Assembly: GCA_007844125.1 (NCBI GenBank)
Contig: CM017571.1
Coordinates: 29,873,850 to 29,937,849, forward strand
Source: Sinonovacula constricta
Taxonomy: Eukaryota > Mollusca > Bivalvia > Cardiida > Solecurtidae
Reading direction: 5' to 3'
Length of the DNA: 64,000 nt
The notes beneath the pieces were generated by a model that was given only the letters and a program-made list of their open reading frames with translations, searched no databases and was not told where the DNA came from. Both the position numbers and the translations under genes were made by a program. Of this stretch, positions 44,001-56,000 are shown piece after piece; the stretch's first letter is position 1; each line of letters begins with the position of its first letter.

Positions 44001-47000
44001 GTTCCCATTTTACTGACAAGATCAGCACAAGGTACTGATGCACGGAATTCAGAATCTATCATTTCCACTGTTAAACAAGTTTCATTCCTTGACTCTGTTC
44101 CCAAAGATCCAATCTTTGTTGCTACATTTTTTGTATGTTGACTTGGAGGAGTCTTGCATGTTGCAAGCAATACTTTATCTGCTTTTAAGTTAGCTGTATT
44201 ATTCCTAGACTTATCAACACTTTCAAGTACTGATCCTTCTTGTCCAAGTTTTCCTTTAGTTTTATCTTCAGTCTGTTTAGATACATTCTTGGCACTTTCT
44301 TTCAAGCCTCCTTGGTCTGAACTATTCAACATTTTCAACCACAACTGTTCAGAATATGATACAGTTTCTTGCTGCTTGTCCTTATCTGTCATGTTGTCCT
44401 CCATTTCTCCAAATTTACCAACTGTTTCAGACACTTTAAGAATCTTTGCTCTGACAGTGACATCTGTCACATCTGCATATCTTTTGTTGGCTTTCACACT
44501 TTTTGGATCGTCATCAGGATTTTCCAATCTATATGTTTCATTGGTCATCCTAAACTTAGGTTTTTGCCTATTTTGATATCTATTATCCTTTGTATATTTG
44601 TTAATGATATCAATAGAAACATCCCCCTGTTCATGCTTGTTGTCAGATGTTTTACATTCAGTGCGGATGGTCATTGGCTGGTCAAGTCTCTGAACTTCCT
44701 CATCTGTTGTTTCTACATTAAGTTCCACATTACCACTAGCATGGGGTGTTGGTTGAGCATCAGAACTGGTAAACAGATCTTGTGTGTCAGGGATTACTGT
44801 TATCTCACCAACATCAATGTCTTCTGATGTGTTTATTTCAGCATCAGGAGATCTAGTATCAGTTGTATCATCAGTGTTAGTATTAGTGGCATCATATGAA
44901 GCTGTGGCTTTAGACGTACCAGCTGCAGCATAAGCAGAAGCAGTGGTAGCACTAGTAACAGCAGTAAAAGTTTCAGCATCACCAGTTGTGGCCGCATCAT
45001 TTGTAACATCAGCAGGAACATCAGCAATAACAGTAGCACCAGTAGAGGCAGCTGCTGTAGAAAAAGCATCAGGTGCAGCAACATTGGTAGTTTTGTCAGC
45101 AAGAGTGGTTGTAGCACCAGCAAAATATATAGAATCTGACGTTGTAGTGTCTAACAAGGTTGCTTTAACAGAAGGATTGTTATTTTTCTCTGCTAAAACA
45201 CATTTATCATTAGTCCTTTTTCTGTTTTCAATGTCCGAGTTCATTACCAATTCTTCCAATTCATGTAAGTATGGTTTTCTGGTTTTCATTGCAGGTGCTA
45301 AGGTCTCAATTTTGCTGTTTTCAAATGTTAACATATTGATTGGAGTGTCTATTCCAACATGTATGTTTACATTTCTATCATTGCACTTGCTCGCTCTGAC
45401 AAATTCATTAGCAGTGGCAGTTATTGAGTTCTTTTTGTATTGGCCTTGTGAACTCAGTGACAGTGCTGACAGTGTGTGGTTTGATGCAGATCTGAAAACA
45501 GTTACAAGTTTTACAAGCTATTAAATATGGAGATGCAAGGTATCTTAATTGAGTTATATAATAAACAATTAAAAATTAAAATTAAATAAATCACTCACTG
45601 AGCTCATGCAATGAGATCCCTGGATGCAAGTGCCAGCTTACATTTTAATATAAATGTAATGAATTTTAGTACTTTTCCATTTAATGAAGTTGTCTCAGAA
45701 CGACGTGGATGCTAATTGGTGATTTCACATATGTAACCTTACAGGTTGACATCTCTGAACTTGACCATCTGGTCAAATATTGTGGCCGATCAGCCCCAAG
45801 TATCCTTGTCCCAGACATTACAGTCGCTAAATTATATAATGATTTCCCCTCAGCCATTGTCTGCATTGGTTTGAGTTTCCCTCATGTAGATTACGGTTAT
45901 AAATGGAGGTTTGGTGTGGTTTCAAAGTGTTTCAATACAGAAATCTTCTTCCACAAATGGATGGTTAAATCAGCATAGTGACAAATGTTTTATGGTCAAT
46001 ATGACCATAAATATGCTGGCGGAACTTATATGTAAATTGACAAAAATGTCAACAATTTCTATACTAAATGGTAACAAAAACATGATTGGCTGAACCAAGA
46101 AAATAGCATTCTGACTAATAACTCACAGGTTAGCTAATTTGCATTTGAATAAATTCCCCTCAAACAGTCAATGTTTATAATATAAACAAAATAAAAAAAC
46201 AAAGATTATGTATCCAGCTGTTATCATTGTTTATCCACTCCAACCTGCGATGGCTGACAAACCTTTGGTGTGTTTTGAGGGTGTCCAGGAGATGTTTTTG
46301 ACGTTTCAGGAGATTATACACTTCTTTCTTCTGCTGGACTTGCTGTGGCGCTGTCTGTCCACGTGTCTGTGTGCCTGTGGTGGATGAGCTAGCTGCTGTG
46401 TCGATGGTGTGTTTCTTTCTCTGATGGTCTACAACCTTGGATAGGCTCTGGCCAGTTGTCTCAATAAGCTTTGCCAAAACAGCTTAAACAGATTGGTATA
46501 ATGTTTTTGGGATGATGACTTGTTTAATACATAACAGAGAGCTTAAAAAAGAGGAGGCTTCCTAGTTGTTTTTTTAAGTTTCCCTTTTAAGTTTATGGCT
46601 ATCAGAGGACTTGTGATAAGATTTCATTTGAAAGTAAGTTTTTTTTTTAAGACGTGATGTCTAAAACAGCTATTGATTCTTATGTATTTTCAGGACAAAA
46701 TAGTTTTGTATTTATCAAGCATAATTTAGGCATTTGTTCCATTATTGTTTTCATAAGAGACATATTATACTTACCAAGATTCTGATTTGTTTTGGACAAT
46801 GGTGTTTTGAGTTTGTTGTTGAGGATGTCTTGAATTCGACTTATGCTCTGAAGGACAGTTCGTTCAACAACTTTTACCTTTAAAATACAGTAATAATAAT
46901 AACTGATAATAAGCATTGATGGAAAATACTAAAAGTTTACAAGCTTAAAAGGTCTACTTATTTTACTTGTAACAAGAAATATCTTTGAAAAAAAGGGGGA

Positions 47001-50000
47001 AAAAAAAAGATACTTGAAGTTCACTTAAGTTTCTCAGTTAGCGCACTTACTGGATCAAGTGACGTTTATGCATTAGACACATCAAAAGTGTAGAGAATTT
47101 TTGTGGTCTGTCTATGACTAATAAACATCCTTGTTTAATACACTTCTGGGAACATTAAATAGGAACTATATTGTACATCGTGTTGCCTGAAATTTCTGCC
47201 AATTCTTTGTTGTTGTTCTGAAATTCATTCTGGTTAGACAGCTAAAACTGTTTTCAAACACACCTGTTTAGGAGGAGCTGTCTTCAAGGTGGCCACGAGA
47301 TTGTTAAGTCTGGAACTTAGCTTGTCTGTTCTCTCCATCCTGTCACTAATATCAGGGGCCATAACTCCAGACAGTTGTGATAGAGGGATCTCTTCTTGCT
47401 GTGACTGACTACTAGTTTGAGCTATCACCCTCTGTGAAAAAGGCACTTCACTGACATGTGTTGGCTCCCTAGAGTAAAGTACAGGGTGGGGCTTCTGTAA
47501 CATTTCTTGCTAAAATAAGAAAGGATATGTCATGAGAGCTCAATGAGGGCTTTCACTGAACAAGTAATGAAAGAGACAAAATGAAGTGAATATATCAAAT
47601 GAATTCCAAGTTAATGACAATATATTATTAAGCAAAGAGATGAGTATGAATAAACACAAATATTTACAAATTGTTTTTCTTCATTATTGTTCTAATTTAT
47701 CACTATATAACAACAGTAGGAAATGCAGATGCACACACTTACACCAAAGTGTCCTATTGTGGTAGCTTTGTTGTCAAGCTTACCACAGAATTGTGAGTAC
47801 TGGTTCAGACTCATGGCTTCTTGAAAAGAATGTCAATATGTTCAGACAAGTGCATAATAAAATCCACATTTCTGATTTGTAAAATAAATGCTATGCAGGT
47901 GATTGATTATAGATATTGAAATTAATTACAACTATCACTGTCAGTGACAAAATAACACAATTTCAACAATTTTCATTGTGAGATTTATCACTTTCTTACA
48001 ATATTAGTGTTTAATTCCACCTGCTGTGTTGGAATTGTCAGTCCCTTTGAAGGAACTCTGGAAAATGTGTTCATGGCTGGCCCTATTTGGGGCAGCAGGC
48101 TCTGACTTTCTTCTGTCTCTGTGTCTGTCATAGCATCTCTACCAGCTTCTGTAAGCTCCTGAAACAGATTTGTAAGTTTTAGTATAAAAATTAGGGATGT
48201 CAAGGGATACTAAATTTGGTATCCGGATATCCATCGAACGATCCGAACGGATATCCGGATATAAATCTTAGTTAATTCTGATGTTTCAGTCGGATGTGTG
48301 CGAGGTTACTAACGTTTCCATTGACATAATTAAATCGTCATTTCAATGGAAATAATTAAATCAACATTTTCATAGGCATAGGCACTTCATCATTTTAATA
48401 ATTAATGAAATATGAACAATAAAAAACATTTGGTAATTTTAATTCACAATTGTGTTGGATTTGTCTACGGACCTCAAAAAATGTCGCCAAACATCGGCCT
48501 GAAGATTGGAAGGCATAACTAATGATTTGTTTAGGAAGTGGATGTGAATAAGTCAAGATTACTGTGATCGAATGAAAACATAATAAATTCATCAATTCAT
48601 TTATACAATCCAAACAGACTAAATTAAACATGAGTAACTGATCGTTGCCGACAAACCTGTTAATTGTCTACATAATTGTAGCTCTATCTCTTCCTAATAA
48701 AGCCGAACAAATGAAATTAAAGATAATAATCCTTAATCAAAATGGATAAGTAATAGCTTTAAACAATGGCTGTTAATTGGCAAATTATTTTACATAAGCT
48801 TTAGCACATTTCTAAAACTGTGAAGTTCATCAACAAAATTAAAGATAGTATTCGCTTAACAAAATGGATCAGTAGAAGCTTCAAATGTTGGCGGTTAATT
48901 AGCATGTTATTATACATACCATCATGCTTTAGCAAATTATTAAAACTGTGAAGCCAAATATATGATACTGCGTGTCACCACCTGTCGATAATCCGTTACT
49001 CCTGCGTGAATGCACACTGACATGACAGCAGAAAGATAACTTAGCAAAATGGCTAAAACATTTAATTAAATGTTTAAAATTTTACATTTTTAAGTGAATA
49101 TCCGGTTACCAAAGTCGATTCGGATATCCAATGATTCGAACGGATATCTGTTGACATCCCTAATAAAAATACATATTGTTTGTACAAATACTATTTTCTA
49201 TATCCATTTAAGGGTTCTCATCTGTAACTTGAATTACAACTATGTCACACATGGATGCCTCTATCTCATTTAGGGATAAAAATGATGTAACAAAATCTAA
49301 GATAATTCTAATTCATTGAACAACTACTAGCTGACATTGTCAGATTGTTCATTACATGGTTATTATCTTAACAGAACAATGAAATCACATGTTCTGCATT
49401 CTTTCATCATGTTTAAAAATTATTTTATGTCTTTTACACAGTTTTTTCACTAAAATATGTAAGTCAAAAGTATTTGAGGAACAGAAAATTGAATACATCT
49501 TAGTTTGTATCACTTTAAATTAAGCAAACTAGCTAGTTCTTGAGTAAAAGACAGTGTTGTCATGACAAATAATATAAAAGGAGGTAGCAACCGAAAGTTG
49601 ATCACATTTTATTATGTATCACTTGTACTGAAGTAAACAAGACAGTGCTTGAGTAAAAACAGGAATTTTTATCACAAATGGTCATTTGGCAACATTAAAT
49701 ATTCACACTTTTTTACATTTTTACACCAACACAATTATGGTTACATTAAAAATGTCCTGCTTATAATTGGTGGAGTAAAACTCCAGACTAATTTCAAGGT
49801 AGAACCACTGGCACACCAAATGTTAACTGGAAAACCTCCCCACATAAAAGTTCTTGCTCCAACTGAGTCTCGAACTCATCTGGTGGAGTGCTGAGTACCA
49901 TTTGGTGTGCAACAGTTCGGCCACAGGCACTAACTTTTAGTTAATATAAAGTTTCAATATTTTAAAAGGCTCATATCTGATACCAGATCAGAATCCAGTT

Positions 50001-53000
50001 TTCTTGATGACTGGATTTGCTGTGGTTGCCTGACCATTTGACCAGTGGTCACCAGTGGTATCAGAACTTCCGACATCTGTGATTGGCTCTCACATCCACT
50101 CAATTCCGCTTCATTCTCTTCCATGAGTGGGTCCATCTGACAACAATAACAACATTAACATATGCATTAAAAAAAGACATACTTTTAAGTAGTTCTTATG
50201 GATTTATTTATTAATATTGATATGAAAAAAAATAATTTATCAATAGAAATAAGTCAAATGGTCAATTTAAAGTGCATTCAAACTAATCATCCTCCCAGGC
50301 AATCTCAGGCTCTGGGAGCCTTAAAGGTTGTAGCCCACAGTTTGGACAATATATTTTTGGACAATATATTTTTTCTCAAATAACTAAATAAGTCATTGTT
50401 TTCTGAAAAGGTCCTGGAAATTATTGCTCATCGATGCATTAGATCAGTGTAAACAGTGAAACATAAATCCCCATTCCTCAAAGCAAACAGGTATTTCCTA
50501 TCTGAGCCACACTGCAGAGATAGCTTTTTTTAACCAAGAAAACCATGTGACAACTCACTTTTGAGGTTATGTTATATCATCATCCTAGTAATCAGCTCTG
50601 ATGCCGATATCTATGTTTAGAAGAGATCAATATCATGCTTATTTATAGATTTGGAAGTAATGAACTTTTAGCGTCTTTTATCTCAATTTGTACTGTCTAA
50701 CAGAATACTCAATAGGTGTGTTCAAAACCAACTTTACTTAATCTATAGTATGTGTTTATGCAGAAATTATGCCCAAATTCCCCAAAGCAGAGGTAAGGTA
50801 TTGTTACATGCATTTGGTATAGATAAACTGTTAGATACCACCTTTAATGTTACTCTTTAGGAACAAGGGAAGATCACGTGTGTCATTAAGATAGTGATCA
50901 AATAATTACATTTTTTATTGGAATGTGTTTTTACTTCAAGATTATTAAAAAAACAATTATTTAATGAATTAGTGAATTTTATATCAAATAAAAACAGACA
51001 CATATATATATCTTCTAACATTAGTGTCCCATTCAAATATTGGGAAACAATGAGACTTAATACACAATCAGGTATCTTTTAAAATAAATTGTTTATTAAA
51101 ATATTCAAGGGAAAGTCTGACATTAAAATTTGTTAGAATTTAGAACATTTTATTAAAATAGGTATTGTAAATTGCTTCATATGGCGAAATTCCAATGCAT
51201 ATGTATTATACAGGTTTTGTCATTATTTATTATTTGTGAATTTGCAATAAACATGATATGATCTTTTTGGTGAGCCAACACACAACTTCTCAAATTGTTC
51301 AAAAGTAATAAGGTGCTTTATTTCTGTATTTCCATTCTTTATCAGATAACAGTCTATTAAGTTTAAAATATACTCAATCTTTAAAATTGCTGAAGAATAC
51401 AATATCAATTTTGTTAGTTTTTTCTTATAAACTTTATATTATATTTTTGCTATTTCAGTTCTCCTATATGAAATCATGCTGTTTTTCTCCCATAGCAGAT
51501 AGTTTCAACTTAAATTTAATTAGTCATGCACTGGATGAAAACAACAAAAAAAACACTTCCTTCTATAAAAACAAATTGCTTTAACTTAAACAACATTAAG
51601 AAAAACATTGAAAAATCATTTAACAAACAACTCATCCCCTCCAAAAATTGCTTTTAACATTTTTCAGCAAGCGATGAGAGCTATTAAAACAATGACAAAA
51701 AGCATAAATGAAAAAAGTGCACATGCAAAAACAACATGAAAACAAGTTGTTTATCAAAAACAAAAAACTGACAACACATTAAAAGATAAAATGGTTCTTA
51801 AGTGAAAAGATGTAAGCTGTATTTTAGAATATAAATGTTTTGAAATGAGAAAGAAAAACATGTAAAAGGCTATTAAGGACATGCAAAAAGGGCCCGTTTT
51901 ACCTGCCATGTTATTACATAATAAATTGAGGGTAAATGCCACATATGTAAGGTATCTGCTAGTTTTTCATTAATAATATATTGCTGATGGATGTTATCAG
52001 TTATTTATATAAATATTATTTGTTGTTTCAAAATTAATAAATGACAAATTTATATGTAAAACTACACCCCAAAATCTGTCTTCCCCCATAAAATCTATTG
52101 TTTTTTCCAAAAATCTGTCTTTCAACCATAAATCACTGGTCCCTCCACCCCCTAAAATCTGCTGTTATATTGAGTTGCTTAATTGATACATGAAAATGTT
52201 GCACCAGTTACAAACCCAAATTAGGATATAGTAAAATTTTAAATAAGATGCCTACTGGTAATATGTTTAGCCCTTTTTAGCCTGTAACCTTTGGTGTAGC
52301 AATGTGGTTCTTGCACTACCTCATCATGATGAACATTTGTACCAAGTAACCTTGACTTTGAGGCTTGCCATGTTGTTCTTGCATGTATGGGTCTCATAAT
52401 GACTAACACTTGGGGGGAAATTATTGAAAAAGATCCCTCGACTTATGTTAAAGTTTCAGTTTGGACAAACAAATTAGAAAGCACACACTAAGGCAAGCAT
52501 ACACAGTCACTAAACCAATATGGTGACTACCATTATATGATGCTTACCATAGCAGGGTCGACAAAAAATGTCAGGATATAAACACATAAGATTTAACAGG
52601 GCTATTGTGGTTGAGTGGCAGCGTGCTCGACTGTTAAACGTACATGAAGCAGTTCAATCCTGGCTCTGGTGGTCAATTTGTCATGTTGATTTATCGATTT
52701 TTCCCCAAATAGTCTGCTGTTCCAAATTATATAGTAGAAGTTAAATAACGACTATAATATTGACATTTAGAGATGTAATCCCCCATGGAAACATTCTGTG
52801 AAAGCAACATCGTAAGTGTATAGATTTAAGAGGCCCACTGTTTAAGTCCCAGCTGCCAGTCAAAATTTACATGTTGATTTTTTAATTGTAATGGTTATGA
52901 TTACGTAAAGCTGAAAGAATAGTTTTTACAGTGATTGATCTTGGTTTGGTAAATGCTGCATTTTATCAGGTGCACACATCATGCTACTACAATGAAAGCG

Positions 53001-56000
53001 GCAATATATTTGCTTCAAGTGAATCCTATCAATCAGAGACTTAAATAGTGTTTGTGTCTCATTTAACAAAACACACACACAAATTGGAGCGCAATTGGTA
53101 GAGCTTTGGATCCAGGAATAAGAGTCCAATTGGTAGAGCTTTGGATCCAGGAATGAGAGTCCTCGTGTTTGATTTTGGGCCACAACATTCCAAAGTTGTT
53201 AAAAATGGTGGGGGTATAGCTCCCTTGCTAATGCTCAAGCAAATATAAGGCTTATTCTACAACTGGTTGGCTTGGTGTCAGGATAATGTGACTGGGTGTG
53301 CTATCACGCCAGGTGTCAACAGCATGCTATACACAGTGAAGGTAACGCTACATCTGCTTCAAGTGGACACCATCTCCAAATAACTGATATACTGTTGATG
53401 AAACGATCAACCCAACAAACACAAAATTAAACAGGACAATTAGCTTGGGCACATGTATACTTACTGATGCAGAACTAGGTTGGGTAATTGGGATGACAGG
53501 TGACATGTTCTCTTCTGCTTAATAAAAGAACAGAGCAAAAAAATGTTATAACCTTAAGCCACTTTTTGTAAAAAAAAAACTTGTTGTAACACAATATTGG
53601 TTGTAATACAACATTGTCAAGAGTGCCATATCTTTAGAAGGGCTGTAACTTAAAGAAAACAAATTTTTCATTTTCCTCCACAACACTAACCAGACAAACC
53701 TATTGTCACCAGTCAGTGCACTTCTGATATCATACGCACTTTTCTATAGCTTTTTTCAATTTTAATATAATTATTTTGTATACTGTCCAAAACAGAAAAG
53801 AATGTAGACAAAATTCAAAATATAACTTGTAAATTAATATTTATGGATATTTTTGAAAGAATAAGGCAAAGCTCTTATCAACACAGATATCAATGTATTT
53901 ATTATGAAGTGACATCAAATAGTATTTCTATAACTTAAAGCTTAAAACTTTTTGTAAAATAATTCAAACTAATAAATTCAAAGCACAGAGACTAAGTAGA
54001 ACAAGATCAGTTTTTGGGGGTCCATTTTAATTTCAAAACAAACAATAAATGCCAATAGTGAGTAGTGTGTCAAAACAATAAATAACAAAAGTTATAGTGA
54101 CTGCATACATATAGTGACTGCATACATGTGAACTCTCCCACTTTTAGAGTGAGACTCCCAATTTTTTATTATTTGAAATTGAGGGTTGTTTTACACATTT
54201 TCAGAAATCTCCCAACTTGGAAACAGATAATTTCCTTCTTTGTTTATATGAAAATAACATATCTCCCACTTTGCAAGTGAAATTCTCCCACGTAGGCCTC
54301 AGAAAAAGTTCACATGCATGTGACTGAAAACATTTGGCACTTGCAAACCATAATAAAAGTATATGAAACATGCAATAAAAAACTCAGTAGCTCATCAGTA
54401 CAGCACGGGACTACAATGTGTCCTAGGTTAGAATTTTAAAAATAAAAGTATTGTTCTTTTTTGCTTGTTAATACATTTTTGTTGTTTTCTTGCCTTTGTC
54501 ACAGTCAGACATATTTACAGTTTTCAGTGACAACATCACAATTTTTCTACTGATATTTTAAATCACAGGGCATTTAAACTATTATAGAAAAGGTAAAACA
54601 ATGTGTTTCTCCAAGAGTTTTGCTTTAATCAAAATCCTCATTACTATGTATGTATATCTATGATCAATATCAATGCTATTTGGCATTATAATAAAAACAT
54701 ATAATCAGTTAAAAATATGCAGATGTAACATGTTAATACTTATATAATAATATATACCATTTGCTTTTTTTTGTTTAAATTACCAAAAATCATAAATTCT
54801 CACAAAATGTTTAATGCAAGGAATGCTAGTTACCTTTTTGGCATGGTCTGTTCCCATCTCTATATGATGTTACATTGGAAAATGTACCTCCTAACCTGAG
54901 AAAAATATTTAGCTTTGGAAAAGTAAGAAATCACATCATAACCATGTTTCATGATCATATGTTTTAAAAATATTTTTTTTTAATTCATTCATTCAGCTAA
55001 AACTTTAAAGTACTTGGTAAAAGTTCTGGAAACCTTATGTGTCACTAACAATCGGTAAACTAAACTAAAGATGGACTGGATCTATCAATAAATCCAAGTT
55101 CCAAGTTGCGAAGGGTCACAGACAAATATCTTGGTAGAACCACAGACACAACAGCCATGACTGACTATAAATAAAAGTTTGTTAAATTTCTAACTTCAAG
55201 CTGGATATATTGGCAAAAGAAGACCAAATGCATTGCCATTCAAGAATTAGTGTAGAACCAGTCACAGCTCAACTACAGTATATATATCATCAAAAAGCTG
55301 AGGAATTACTAAATTTATTTGAATTTTGATGCTAATATCTGTTCTTAATGCCAAGTCATGACTTGATTCAACATCAGCATTTTCATACCATCAAAATGAC
55401 ATTTTATGTAGTTTTTTAAATGAGTTTCACTGTCAAGAAGCATATTTAAAGCATGATGTACATTTTTGAATGCCAGCTTAACTCTTGAATTGGTAGAAAC
55501 GGGAAATGCCATTAAAGTTTCATTTTAATGATGTGGATGGTGTTAATGCAGTCATGATATAGATTTGTTTATTGCACACTGTACTGAAACAATCGATTTC
55601 CAGCAATTTTTGGTGGAGAAGACCCAGATAATTTTTGTCTGGTAGAAAATTCAATGAAACACAGGTGTACATAAATATCATGGCCTTAACCTGACTGGGA
55701 CCCAAACATGCAGAGTAAGGGGTTTTAAAATCAGAGCAGTTACAAGTTGGTGACTCGACCCCAAAAAACATTTTATCCTAAAATTCACAATCTGAGCAAT
55801 GCTTAGTAAATTGTTGGTGAATTTAGCCGTACGTTCTTGTTTTAATTACCAGGTGCAGTTCATCATTTGGTGCCTCCATGCTTAGCTACAAGCATTACTG
55901 GATGTTACCTTGGCAGTCACTAAGCCCTACTAGCCAGGGAGAGGGGCAGACGGTGACAGATTGAGGATAATGGTGGTCATTTTAACACACTATAACATGT

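Noticed and set aside
44154..45524. Plus-strand ORFs opposite the giant exon 10
   Set aside because: Antisense shadows; the minus frame is 868 codons long and spliced in phase with its neighbours.
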